NCBI RefSeq assembly: GCF_022701175.1
Contig: NZ_CP078088.1
Span: forward strand, 930,001 to 994,000
Reading direction: 5' to 3'
Source of the DNA: Allobaculum sp. Allo2
Lineage (GTDB): Bacteria; Bacillota_I; Bacilli_A; Erysipelotrichales; Erysipelotrichaceae
Length of the DNA stretch: 64,000 nucleotides
Numbering within the stretch: position 1 is the stretch's first letter; every line of letters starts with the position of its first letter. Of this stretch, positions 50,806-61,859 are shown one piece after another. A program made the translations under genes and the position numbers. The notes beneath the pieces are model-generated. The model saw only the letters and a list, made by a program, of their open reading frames with translations. It was not told the DNA's origin and made no database searches.

Positions 50806-51447
50806 ATGAATGCAACACAAAGTGAAGAAAAAGCTATTCAAAGTCACGGTGGTCTGTCCGATGAAGCGTACGAAGAAATCGATCAGCTGACGATCGAGCC
50901 TCTGCAGGACGACGGCCTGATTTCGGATGACGATCTGTTCGATGCGGCCAGAGCGCTCGTAGAATGTGCCAGCGCCTTTTCGCAGACGGTATGTTCCTGC
51001 GAAAGCTTCACAGCCGGTCTGTTCTGCGCTACCATCGGCAGCGTTCCCGGCGCCTCCAGGGTTCTTCGCGGCGGACTGGTCACGTACCAGACTCCGCTCA
51101 AAACGCTTCTTGCCGATGTAAGCCCGGCGCTGATCGAAGAGTTCGGCGTTGTAAGCGCCCCGTGCGCGGCGGCGATGGCTTACCATACCCGTCAGAAACT
51201 GCAGGCTGACTACTGCGTGTCCTTTACCGGCAACGCCGGACCGGACGCGATGGAAGGCAAACCGGCCGGACTCATTTACTGCGGGCTGAGCGGTCCAGGA
51301 AAAACCGTTGTCTTCAAGGCCCATCTTCAAAGGGAGCGAAACGGTATGCGCAAGCTGGCTGTACGGTCCATGCTGATTACGCTGCGTCAGATGATGGAAG
51401 ACGATCTTCTCGATGGGGCCGCACAAAAGCAGGATGAGCAGGCCTGA
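50806..51447 (+). CDS. pncC: CinA C-terminal-type nicotinamide-nucleotide amidase (PncC)
   Basis: 213 residues, intact. Start ATG 50806 with AAGGAGAG; an upstream start at 50779 would include the RBS. The N-terminal ~50 residues are acidic and probably flexible. From ~55 it is the CinA C-terminal domain: SCESFTAGLFCATIGSVPGASRVLRGGLVTYQTPLK is diagnostic. Only this domain is present, so it is the stand-alone amidase form; the enzyme deamidates NMN to NaMN, linking to the pncA-pncB NAD-salvage pair later in the window. Immediately upstream of recA as in Bacillus, where the two are co-transcribed in competence. Confidence 0.88.
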   Translation: MNATQSEEKAIQSHGGLSDEAYEEIDQLTIEPLQDDGLISDDDLFDAARALVECASAFSQTVCSCESFTAGLFCATIGSVPGASRVLRGGLVTYQTPLKTLLADVSPALIEEFGVVSAPCAAAMAYHTRQKLQADYCVSFTGNAGPDAMEGKPAGLIYCGLSGPGKTVVFKAHLQRERNGMRKLAVRSMLITLRQMMEDDLLDGAAQKQDEQA

Positions 51448-51460
51448 AAAACACGTTCCC

Positions 51461-51484
51461 AAGCGGCTGAAAAGCCGCTTTTTG
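51461..51484 (+). terminator. Terminator between cinA and recA
   Basis: AAGCGGCT and AGCCGCTT pair perfectly around GAAA, followed by TTT. A recA promoter (-10 TATAAT 51507-51512) overlaps its 3' side. Confidence 0.8.
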
Positions 51485-51747
51485 GTGCATAATGAGTAAA
51501 AATGCGTATAATATCAGAGTGATATGCGCGAAATTGATTCAATTTACGCAACAAATAAGCACTTTACGCAAATCGAAAGAGATTTTAGATAAGCGGCGCG
51601 ATTCAAAAGAATACGAAGAATCGCGCTTGTCTGCGTATACTGAAAGAAGAATCCCTTTTCCAGAGGCAAGTCTGGAAAACGGCAATTATCCTTGGGATTC
51701 AGAATCTTCTGCATCCCCGATCAAGAAAACAGGGAAAGGAGAATTTT
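51485..51747 (+). promoter_or_regulatory. recA promoter region with tandem -10s and inverted repeat
   Basis: Two likely promoters: TGCGTATAAT (-10 at 51507-51512) and TGCGTATACT (-10 near 51635). Between them GCGCGATTC (51596-51604) and GAATCGCGC (51618-51626) are perfect inverted repeats. In the leader, TTTTCCAGA and TCTGGAAAA form a perfect 9-bp hairpin near 51657-51680. I see no canonical Bacillus SOS box (GAAC-N4-GTTC type); the inverted repeat is the best operator candidate. Confidence 0.45.
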
Positions 51748-53001
51748 ATGGCTGTAAAAAAGCATCTGTAAAACGATCGCGCAGAAGCGATCGGAAAAAT
51801 CAAGAATAAATCGAAAGACGAACTTTTAGGCGATGTCGTCAAGGCGATTGAGAAAGAATACGGAAAAGGTTCGATCATGAAGCTGGGCGATCGCTCGAGC
51901 GTCGACGTTGAACCGATTCCATCCGGCTCGCTGCTGCTCGACCAGGCGCTGGGCATCGGCGGCTATCCAAAAGGCCGTATTATTGAAATTTACGGTCCAG
52001 AGTCTTCGGGTAAAACGACCCTCGCGCTGCACGCGATTGCGGAAGTGCAGAAAAAGGCGGACGCGCGGCGTTTATCGATGCCGAAAACGCGATCGACCCG
52101 GTTTACGCTAAGCATCTGGGCGTCAACATCGATGAGCTCATTCTCTCCCAGCCGGATTCCGGTGAACAGGGTCTGAACATCATGATGATGCTGATTGAAA
52201 GCGGCGCCGTGGATCTGGTCGTTGTCGACTCCGTTGCGGCTCTCGTTCCGCAGACCGAACTGGACGGCGAAATGAACGAGCTGCAGGTCGGCGCGCAGGC
52301 GCGAATGATGTCCAAGGCGATGCGTAAAATCGCCGGTATCATGAACCAGTACGACTGCACGGCGATTTTCATCAACCAGCTGCGTATGAAAGTCGGCAGC
52401 ATGTACGGCAACCCGGAAACGACCCCGGGCGGCGTGGCGCTGAAGTTCTACGCTTCGGTACGTATCGATATCCGCAAGAGCGAAACGATCAAGGCCAACG
52501 GCGAATCCATCGGTAACAAAGTCAACATCCGTGTCGTTAAAAACAAGGTGGCCCCTCCGTTCCGTACGTGCCAGCTGGAAATCATTTACGGTGAAGGCCT
52601 CTCGGCCATTTCCGAGCTGATCGATCTGGCTTCCGAATACGATGTCATTAAGAAGTCCGGTTCCTGGTATTCCTATCAGGGCGAAAAGATCGGCCAGGGC
52701 AAGGAAGCGGCCAAGGCATTCCTGAAAAAGAACCCGGAACTGTACGAAGAAATCGTTAAGAAGGTTCAGGAAATCATGCGCGGCACAACCCTTTCGGACG
52801 ATATCGACAAGGACGATCAGAAAAAGGAAACCGACAAAAAACAAGACGAAAAAGGCCGATGTGAAAGCCGATGAGGACGACGCAGAGGACGAATTCGATC
52901 TGGCTGAGGGCGATTTTGAAGACGATGACGAAGACTTCGACGATGATCTCGACGGAAACTTCGTGGACTTCGATCTTGAAACCGGCGAAATCCGCGAATA
53001 A
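51748..53001 (+). CDS. recA: Recombinase RecA
   Basis: About 418 residues; start ATG 51748 behind AAAGGAG. As written, codon 8 is an in-frame TAA; one missing A in the first A run and an indel in the second (AAAAC) restores MAVKKASV...[14 protein letters not shown]. Further breaks: a missing base near 52072 (restoring [12 protein letters not shown]) and an extra A near 52840. All RecA motifs are present: Walker [21 protein letters not shown], and the L2 loop [16 protein letters not shown]. The acidic tail ([20 protein letters not shown]...) is longer and more acidic than usual and may modulate DNA binding. Essential to recombination and repair. Confidence 0.95.
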
Positions 53002-53344
53002 TCCGTTTTTCGCAGAGTTCACCTAGAGAAACGATTAAAATCCTGTACAAAACTCCATGAATACGGCTCTGCCTTCTGCAAGGATGATTCCTGCAGAAGA
53101 CAGAGCTTTTGCGTGCGCGCCTCGCCGCTGCAGTCTGAAAAACGGATTAAAAACGACTGAAAAGTGTGTGGGAATTGGGAATGGATTTGCACGGATACAA
53201 GCATTCTATTCAGTTTCCTCCGGTATTTTTGTAAACTTTTAATGTAACGGGTTTCATCGCAGACGACGGCAGTGGCATATTCGGGCAGCTTTACACGTCA
53301 TGACCGCTCTTCTGCGAATCAGTTTTTCTAGAAAGGAAACATAA
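53002..53344. other. Intergenic region with terminator
   Basis: About 340 bases: terminator at 53065-53110, then nothing recognisable up to the RBS GAAAGGAAAC of the beta-galactosidase. Confidence 0.5.
53065..53110 (+). terminator. Terminator after recA
   Basis: GGCTCTG-C-CTTCTGCA pairs with TGCAGAAG-A-CAGAGCT, followed by TTTT. Confidence 0.87.
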
Positions 53345-56300
53345 ATGAGAAAAAATAAAGCAAGGCTTGCTTTCGGTTCCGCGATTTTAACGGCAGCCAT
53401 GGTTGTGTCTTCCGTTCCTTCCTTCGCCCTGCCGGTGGCAGCCGTGGAAGATGCGAAGACCGGGACCCAGTCCGGACAGCTGGATACCCCATCCTACACA
53501 CATCCCGTGCAGACCGTCAGCGCCCAGGATGCATCGAAGAGAAGTCTGAACTTCAACGAAAGCTGGAGCTTCCACTTTGGCGATGCAGCCGGTGCCGAGC
53601 AGCCGCTCGCTGACGATGCCAGCTGGGAAATCGTCAATGTACCGCACGACTATTCCATCACTCAGGATTACGACCGCAACCTGGAAGGCGAAAGCGCCTA
53701 TAAGCCAGGCGGTCTGGCCTGGTACCGCAAGTCCTTTACGCTGGATGATGCCCTGATGGGAAAACAGGTCCGTATTGACTTTGACGGCATTTACATGAAT
53801 TCCACCGTCTACATCAACGGACACAAACTCGGCGATCATCCGTATGGCTATTCGCCGTTCTCCTATGATCTGACACCGTATCTCAACTGGGGAGGCGAAA
53901 ACGTCATCAGCGTTCGGGTCAACCACCAGATTCCATCCTCCCGCTGGTATTCCGGAAGCGGTATCGGACGCAACGTCCATCTGACCGTAACCGACGACGT
54001 TCATGTCGATCTCAGCGGAACGCAGATTACCACGCCAAAACTCGCAGAGCAGCACGACGGCGATGTTGATACCAACGTCAAGACGACGATCGTCAACTCC
54101 AGCAACGAAGCGAAAACCGTAACGGTTCAGCAGTTCCTGTACGAAAAAGGACAGGAAGACGGTGAACCGGCCGCTTCTTCCGCAAAGAGCGATGCTGTAA
54201 CGCTCGAAGCCGGCAGCACGCAGGTTGTGGATCAGACCTTCCAGGTCAGCAAGCCAAAACTCTGGCATACCACGAACAGCTTTGAAGAAAAATCACAGCT
54301 TTACACCGTTGTGACGAAAATCTTTGAAGGCGAAAACGAAGTCGACAGCTACTCTACTGAATTTGGCTATCGCTATTTCAACTTTGATAAGGATACCGGC
54401 TTCTCGCTGAATGGCGAAGACATGAAGCTTAACGGTGTCTGCATGCACCATGACCAGGGCGCCCTCGGTTCGGTCGACACGTATCGTGCCGTAGAACGTC
54501 AGGTTGAAATCCTGAAAGGCATGGGCGTCAACTCCATCCGTACGTCCCACAACACCCCAAGCAAGGTTCTTGTCGATGTGTGCAACGAAAACGGCATCAT
54601 CCTGATGGAAGAAATTTTTGACGGATGGGATCAGCACAAAAACGGCAACACGGAAGATTACGCCAGCTACTTCAGCGAACCGCTTCCGGAAGACACCGAA
54701 CTTCTGCATGCGGATCAGGCGGAAGTCTGGGCGCAGTATGACCTGCAGGAATCCGTACGCCGCGACCGCAACGATCCGGCCGTCGTGATCTGGGATATCG
54801 GCAACGAAGTTGAACACGGCTCTACCTTCCACTTCCCGACGATCTGTCAGAACCTGCTCGACTGGATCAAGGCCATGGACGATCGCCCAGCCGTTTTAGG
54901 CGATAACAAGACTTTAGGCAACGCCACCCCGTATCCAACCAGATGCGTGACGCCATTCACGCCGCCGGCGGTCTGATCGGTTCCAACTACGGTCTGCCCG
55001 AAGCGCTGCTGACACGTTTCCGCCTCGACCATCCGGAATGGCGCTTTATCGGTACCGAAACCGTTTCTTCTGTAAACTCCCGCGGCATTTACGATCGCAT
55101 CGGCAGCCAGGCCGACAAGAATGGCGACCGTCAGCTGACCAGCTACGACTACTCCTGCGTAAGCTGGGGCCATCGTGCAGCCCAGGAGATGATCGGAAGT
55201 CTTCAGTACGACTGGTACGCCGGTCAGTACGTATGGACCGGATTTGACTACCTCGGCGAACCGACGCCCTGGAACGGCATTTCCAATACCGATCATGCCA
55301 ACTATGGCTGGCCGGCTCCGAAAAACTCCTACTTTGGAATTATCGACACCGCCGGTCTGCCAAAGGACACCTACTATTTCTACCGTGCAATGTGGAAACA
55401 CGATGATACGACGCTCCATATGCTTCCGGCATGGAAGTCGGATCTGGTTTACACCGGCAACTCCAAAGGCGTTCCGGTTGTCGTCTACACCAACGCGCAC
55501 AAAGTAAAACTGGAATTCACCGATACCAATGGTCAGACCAGGGAAATCGGAACGAAGGAATTCACCGAAAAACAACCGAAAACGGCTACAAGTGGCGTAC
55601 GTACGAAGGCGCGGATAAAGAAGGCGCAGACTATATGAATCTCTACTTCACCTGGTACGTTCCATACGCTGACGGCACGCTGACCGCGACCGCCTATGAC
55701 GTCAACGGAAACGAGATCGAAAAGACCGTTGGACGCAATCAGGTAACGACGTTCGGCGATGCGGCCAAACTCGACGCCGAAGCCGACCGCACCGAAATCA
55801 AGGCCGACGGCAAGGACCTTTCCTACATCACCGTCGACATTAAGGATGCAAAAGACAACGAAGTAGCCAACGCGACCGACCGCGTTTCCTTCAGCGTCGA
55901 AGGCCCTGGCGAAATTGTCGGCTGCGACAACGGAAACTCCATTGACTTCCAGCCGTATGACGAAGACAACCGTGCCGCATTCTCCGGCAAGATGGTGGCT
56001 ATCGTCCGCTCTACCGGCGAAGACGGCGAAATTCGCGTCACCGCTTCTGCCGACGGTCTGGCGTCGGATACCGTAGTCATTAACGCTTCCGGAGCCCAGG
56101 CGCCAGAAGCCAGCGATCTGATCAGCGCCGAATACGCGAAAGGCTGCTACCTGCGCAGCGGCGCCGTTCCGACACTTCCAGCCACCGCGAAACTGACGTA
56201 CGCGGATGGAACCGTTAAGGAAAACGTTCCAATCGTCTGGGAAGACTTCTCCTCGATAACCTGACGTTCGACAAGCCGGCCGTTGTCAACGGCGTGGCTG

Positions 56301-58350
56301 ACGGTCAGAAACTCACGTACTACATCAACCTCGTAGCCGATCAGGGCGCTGTCGCCAACTACTCGGCAGTTGTAAAACCAAACGAAAAACCGTCTTTGCC
56401 TTCTTCCCGCCCGTTCCTGTCTCAGGATGGCGATGTGATGCCGTTCCTGGCGCCAGTCACCTGGAAAAACGTACCGGAAAGCGGCTGGGCTGACGAAGGC
56501 ACGTACACGATTGAAGGTACAGCCGATGTTCTCGGCAAGGAATACCCGGTAACCGCAAGCATTCGCGTCGGAACTGAAACCCTGACCCAGGGAGCCAACG
56601 TTGTTCCAAACCTTGGCTATAAGATCGAACAGAATATTCCAGCTTCTCTGCAGTCCGATACGCTGCTCGCCATTAAGGACGGAAATGTCGCACCGTCTGC
56701 TCAGGGCGGAACGAACAAGACGATCTGGACCAACTTCAACGCGACTAACGCGACCGGCGAGAATAAGATGCTCGACACGGAAATCAAGGTATACCTCGAT
56801 ACCGCGCAGCTGATCAACCAGACGAGCATTTACTTCATCAAGGACACCTGGTCCGCCGTTTACCCGGCAGCCGGCGCTGTAAAACTGTACGCATCGGCAA
56901 CGGGTGAAGACGGAACCTGGACCGAAATCAATGCGACCGAAACGATCGGCGACGAACAGGGTGATGAAGCTCCGTTCTACAAGGAATATAAGTACACCTT
57001 CGATCCGATGTCGATTACCGTTCTGAAAATTGCCTTCACTACACCGGAAGGACAGGGCCTTGGCGGTGCGGACGTACACGTTTGCCACGGCATTTCCGAA
57101 GTCGAAATGTATCCCGTTACTTCCGCTCTGGAAGCCGGATCGACAACCGATCTCGAAACGCTCATTCTGAACGGCAAGGACGAAGATCTGACGGCTACGC
57201 AGGCAAGCCTGCTCAAGTCCGTAGCGTACCTTGTGGATACCCTCGACGTGAAGGGTGCCGAAAATGCGGCGGTAACCGTCGTTCGCCAGGATGACGAAAG
57301 CGTTCTGCTTTACGTGGAATCCGAAGACCACAGCGCGACCCGTCTCGTGACGGTAAAACTGCGCACCCCGTATGAACGTGAACCGGAAACTGATGAGTAC
57401 GATCTCGATCGCACGACGATGACCGCTTCTGCGACGAGCGTATACCCCGGTACAAATGAAGGACCGGCGTCCAACGTTCTCGATAACAGCACCGGAACCT
57501 GGTATCACACCAACTGGAACAATTCCGAAGGTTCCAAAGTGGAAAACCGTCACATCGATCTGACCTTTGAAGAACCGCAGACGATCGCGGCTCTGCGCTA
57601 TCTGCCAAGAAACAGCTCCGGCAGCGGCGGACGCAACGGTCAGGTTGTTACATACAAAGTGCAGTACAAGGAAAGCGATGACGGCGAATGGAAAGACATT
57701 TCCGAAGGCGAATGGCCGTATACCACCGGCTGGAAAGTCGCGGAATTCGACCATACCGTTACCGCGAAAGCGGTTCGTTTCATCGGTGTCGAAACCATGA
57801 CCAACGGTGGCAAAGCCAATACGGACATGTCGGCAGCCGAAGTGCGCGTGGCGACAGAATTCCCGAAACGGAATCTGACAGCGCTTGAAGGCTTTAGCGT
57901 AACCTGGCCGGAAACGATCGACGATACGTTCGTTCTTGGTCAGACCGACCTGCACAAGGACATCACCGTGAGCGCCAATGAAACGCTCTATTACGGAAGC
58001 GACTACTACTTCGATTACGAAGCCAATCCGGAAACAAACGAAGTGACTGTAACCCTCAAAGGAAACGGCTACTATTCCGGTTTGGTTTCCAAAACGTATA
58101 AAGTGGCTTCCATCATCGCCATCGATACGACCCAGCTCGAACTGGCAATCGCCGAAGCCGATGATCTGCTCCAGAACGCCCAGGCGTATAAGACCGTTGC
58201 TCCGGTAACGGCAGCTCTGCCCGAAGCCAGAACGGCTCTGGACAAAAGGAAAGCCAGAAGGCGGTTAACGACGCGGCCCTCGCGCTCAACCACGCTCTGC
58301 TTTCTGTACGTCTTCAGCCGGGCAAAGACGCACTGGACGCCCTGAAGTAG
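53345..58350 (+). CDS. Secreted multi-domain GH2 beta-galactosidase with CBM32 and FIVAR-like domains
   Basis: About 1,670 residues over four missing bases near 54940, 55575, 56255 and 58252. Signal peptide at ~1-35 (FGSAILTAAMVVSSVPSFALPVA). Domains: GH2 sugar-binding (~60-215, GGLAWYRKSF and YGYSPFSYDLT), GH2 Ig-like (~220-340), GH2 TIM barrel (~345-650) with acid/base Glu in WDIGNEVEH and the nucleophile Glu in GTETVSSV, several Ig-like modules (RTEIKADGKDLSYITVDI), a CBM32/discoidin domain (~1380-1500, SASATSVYPG ... VRFIGVETMT), and C-terminal FIVAR-like helices. There is no LPXTG, so it is probably released. It likely trims terminal galactose from mucin or plant glycans. Stop at 58348-58350. 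Confidence 0.9.
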
Positions 58351-58674
58351 TCGATCCAAACGCATATCCAGAGATCCAGAGCGTTTTAAAGATTTCTTCG
58401 AATTCAGGACATACAAAAGGCTCCCCATTTGCACAGTACTGTGCACGCGGGGAGCCTTTCTTATTGGGCCGCAGTGTGCTGCAGGAAAGCGGACCGTTCC
58501 GGTTTCGAGGCATTTCGTAACGAAAACGGCACGAATTGAAAAGATCGAAACCTCAGAAATTGGCCGGCACGATTTAGAGTATAATAATGCACAAACTCAG
58601 GCGGCCCGCTTTGTGTCCCCTTTTTCTGTGCCTCAAACCGACGCAGAAGGCCGCCAAAGAAAGGAAACTGAAGT
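58351..58674. other. Intergenic region with terminator and pncA promoter
   Basis: About 320 bases. Terminator at 58416-58464; -10 TATAAT at 58580-58585 about 90 bases before pncA. Otherwise empty. Confidence 0.5.
58416..58464 (+). terminator. Terminator after the beta-galactosidase
   Basis: AAAGGCTCCCC and GGGGAGCCTTT pair perfectly; inside, GCACA pairs with TGTGC. CTTATT follows. Confidence 0.9.
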
Positions 58675-59294
58675 ATGGCTCGTCTGCAGCGTTCAAAATC
58701 ATCGTCTGTATCGCTTGAATCGCTTCACCATCCCGTTGTGTTTGTGGTCGATATGATTAACGGCTTCGCCCGTGAGGGCGCGCTGGCCGATCCGGCGATT
58801 CTGCAGGCTGCCGCACCGATTCGAAAGCTCATTGAAGAATCTCAGGCGCCCGTCTGGTTCATCCGGGATTCGCATACGCCCGATGCGGCGGAATTTCAGT
58901 CGTTTCCCGTGCACAGTCTGGAAGGCAGTGAAGAATCCATGGTGATCGATGAACTGAAGGATCTTGAAACGGCTTCGCATACCCTGTATAAAAACTGCAT
59001 CAGCGCCGCGGCCAGCCCGCAGTTTGCCTCCATGCTCGAAAGCCTTCCAGAAGAAGGCGCCGATCTGATTGTGACCGGATGCTGCACCGATCTTTGCGTA
59101 CTTCAGCTCGCCCTGCCGCTTCAGAGCTGGATCAATCAGACCAATCGAAAAACATGCGCGTGATCGTGCCGGAAGACTGTGTGGAAACGTACCACATCCC
59201 GGATGTACACGATGCCGCCAAGTGGAACGAAACCGCGCTGGCCATGATGGCCGCAAATGGAATTCTCATCGCAGGTTCCGTTGAAGAGGAATAA
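58675..59294 (+). CDS. pncA: Nicotinamidase-like isochorismatase-family hydrolase
   Basis: About 207 residues over one missing base near 59150. The triad of the family is visible: Asp in VFVVDMINGF, Lys in TLYKNCISA, Cys in VTGCCTDLCVLQ. HSLEGSEE marks the metal/substrate loop. It probably hydrolyses nicotinamide to nicotinate, given that nicotinate phosphoribosyltransferase starts only 6 bases after it, completing the deamidating NAD salvage route. A related isochorismatase substrate cannot be ruled out from sequence alone, but the neighbour makes nicotinamide the best reading. Confidence 0.88.
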
Positions 59295-59300
59295 GGAAAA

Positions 59301-60745
59301 ATGAAAGATGGAAGAAATCTGACCCTGGTCATGGATTTTTACGAACTCACCATGAGCCAGGTCTACTTTAATCAGCACAAAAACGAAGAAGTTGTGTTTG
59401 ATCTGTTTTATCGACGCAATCCCGAAAAAGGCGGCTTTGCCATCTTCGCCGGACTGAATCAGGTCATCGAATACATTCAGGATCTGCATTTCTCGCCGGA
59501 AGAAATCGACTACCTGCGCAGCCGCGGGCAGTTTACGGAAGAGTTTCTCGAATACCTTTCTCAGGTGAAATTTACGGGCGATGTCTGGGCGATTCCGGAA
59601 GGAACGCCGGTCTTCCCGTACGAACCGCTCATTCGCGTCAAGGCGCCGCTGATTGAAGCCCAGCTGCTCGAAACCGCGCTCCTTCTTGCGGTCAACCACC
59701 AGACGCTGATCGCCACCAAGGCCAGACGCATTGTGCAGGCGGCCAAAGGCAAGGCGGTTATGGAATTTGGAGCCCGCCGTGCCCACAACTTCGATTCCGC
59801 CATTCAGGGCGCACGTGCGGCGTATATCGCCGGCGTAGCCGGAACCGCAACGACGGAAGCCGGCAAGCAGTTCAGCATTCCCGCCCTTGGCACGATGGCT
59901 CATTCCTTCGTGCAGAGCTTTGACAGCGAATACGACGCCTTCCTGGCGTATGCCAAAATGTATCCGGACAGCTGCACGCTGCTGATCGATACGTACAACA
60001 CGCTGCGCTCCGGTCTGGAAAACGCTATTCGCGTTGCCAAGGAATACCTTGAACCCAACGGCCATCGCCTCAAAGGCGTGCGCATTGACTCCGGCGACAT
60101 GGCGTATCTGTCTAAGAAAATCCGCCGCCGTCTCGATGAAGAAGGCATGCAGGACTGCTCCATCGTCGTTTCCAACTCGCTCGATGAATACCTGATTGAA
60201 TCGCTCGTAGACCGTCAGGGGCCAAGATCGATGCGTACGGCGTCGGTGAAAACATGATCGTCTCCAAGGACTCGCCGGTATTTGGCGGCGTGTACAAGCT
60301 GGCGGCCATTGAAGAAAACGGCGTTATGGAACCCCGGATCAAGATTTCGGAAAACGAAGAGAAGATCACCAACCCGGGCTATAAAAACCTGTACCGCATT
60401 TACAACAAGGAAGACGGCAAAGCGGTCGCCGACCTGATGACGCTTTCGGATGAAGTGCTCGATGAATCGGAAGATCTGACGATTTACCATCCGATGAACA
60501 AGTGGAAAAACAAAGTCATCGAAAAGGACACGTACGAAATCCGCGAACTTCTCGTGCCGATTTTCATTAACGGCGAACTCGTGTACCGCCAGCCGTCCCT
60601 GCTTGGCATTCGCGACTACTGTGCCAGAGAGCAGGAAACGCTCTGGGAAGAGATCAAGCGCTTCACCAACCCGCAGATCTACTACGTCGACCTTTCCGAA
60701 AAGCTCATTGACCTCAAGCTCGACATGATCAAGTCCAAGCGCTGA
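59301..60745 (+). CDS. pncB: Nicotinate phosphoribosyltransferase
   Basis: About 481 residues over one missing base near 60222. The start LTLVMDFYELTMSQVYF, then FDLFYRRNPEKGGFAIFAGL and EFGARRAHNFDSAIQGARAAYIAG (with the catalytic His region) are NAPRTase hallmarks. LIDTYNTLRSGLENAI and GVRIDSGDMAYLSKKIR form the phosphoribosyl-binding part. It converts nicotinate and PRPP to NaMN with ATP. With the upstream nicotinamidase it forms a compact salvage unit; both are plus-strand and share the promoter at 58580. A terminator follows at 60780-60808. Confidence 0.95.
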
Positions 60746-60779
60746 ATGAAACGCTGAACTCCGATCGAAAATACATTTG

Positions 60780-60808
60780 CCCGGATCCAGACGGATCCGG
60801 GTTTCTTC
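60780..60808 (+). terminator. Terminator of the pncA-pncB operon
   Basis: CCCGGATCC and GGATCCGGG form a perfect 9-bp stem around AGAC, followed by TTTCTTCG. Confidence 0.88.
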
Positions 60809-60985
60809 GTCCGTCTGTGCGGATCCTTTACCGGGGGCAGAAAGCAACGCATATGCCCCTTCCTGCGCAGACTTTATTTACGCTATGACTAAAGCGGTGG
60901 AAGCGGTATCCCGCTTTCAATGCGCTACACTGTCAGAAGAGCCGAAAAGACAGGCACGATTCACAGAAAGAGCAGGTACCGTTTT

Positions 60986-61761
60986 ATGGAAACCGATACA
61001 GCGTTACAGGCGGACAAAAACCAGACGCCGGCAACTAAACCGTCCGATTTCAATCAATCCGAAAGGATCGATACGCCCATCGACTGTCTTCAGAAACAGA
61101 TTCTGGCCTGCCGTCAGTGCCGCCAATTGTTTGGTTTTGAACCGCGCCCGGTCGTCTTTGGCGGCCCGCATGCGAAAATCGTTCATATTTCTCAGGCGCC
61201 CGGACGTCTCGTCCATGAAATCGGCCGCCCCTTCGCGGATCCTTCCGGCAAGCGTCTGCGCCAGTCCTGGTATTACCTGAGCGAAGAGCAGTTTTACGAT
61301 CCGAAAAACTTCTACTTCACTGTTATGGGTCACTGCTTTCCCGGCAAGGGAAAGACCGGCGACAAGAAACCGCCTGCCGTATGTTACGAGCGCTGGACGA
61401 AAAAGAGCTTGAGCTTCTTAAGGAAGCCGAGCTGATTCTGATCGCCGGCCGAGAAGCCGCCAGCCGGATTTTTCCGGGAAAGACGCTCGATGAGCTCGTC
61501 TTTTCCCATCTCGAATACGAAGGCAAGCCCTGCTGCGTCCTGCCGCATCCCTCGGGATTAAACCGCGGCTGGTTTATGAAGCACCCGGAATTTGAAGAAA
61601 AGGTCGTACCGGAAATCCGTCAGAAAATTCATGACGTGCTCAGTATTCCGATCGATCCCGACTTTAAAGACCATCTGCCCAAACGCGAAAGCTGGCAGAA
61701 AACCGCCTCGAGAAAGCCGGCAGGATCAAAGACAGACGATACGCAGAACAAACCAAAATAG
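60986..61761 (+). CDS. Uracil-DNA glycosylase-family protein
   Basis: About 258 residues over one missing A near 61404. Start ATG 60986; an earlier in-frame ATG at 60920 has no RBS either, so the start is uncertain. After a polar N-terminus come a CRQCR pair, then VVFGGPHAKIVHISQAPGRLVHEIGRPFADPSGKRLR, the UDG-superfamily motif A region, FYFTVMGHCFPG, and near the end LPHPSGLNRGW, the motif B (HPSGxNRG). The Cys pair recalls iron-sulfur type UDGs but I see only part of the ligand set. It would remove uracil or related lesions from DNA. Neighbours give no functional hint. Confidence 0.82.
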
Positions 61762-61812
61762 CAGCGGCCAGACGAAAGCATAAATCCAGTCCGCAGATCC
61801 AGCCGGGCGGCA

Positions 61813-61841
61813 TAAAAAGACCGCCTCAAAATGAAGCGGTC
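61813..61841 (-). terminator. Terminator of the hydrolase gene
   Basis: GACCGC and GCGGTC pair around CTCAAAATGAA; on the minus strand TTTTTATG follows. Confidence 0.82.
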
Positions 61842-61859
61842 AATCGGTCGAGATAACAA

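Noticed and set aside
56147..57955. 602-codon minus-strand open frame in the beta-galactosidase
   Set aside because: Antisense shadow of a conserved multidomain gene; the plus-strand frame carries CBM32 motifs.
3955..61761. Widespread pseudogenisation
   Set aside because: Breaks occur in essential genes at homopolymers and all repairs restore family-typical proteins, which fits sequence error better than decay.
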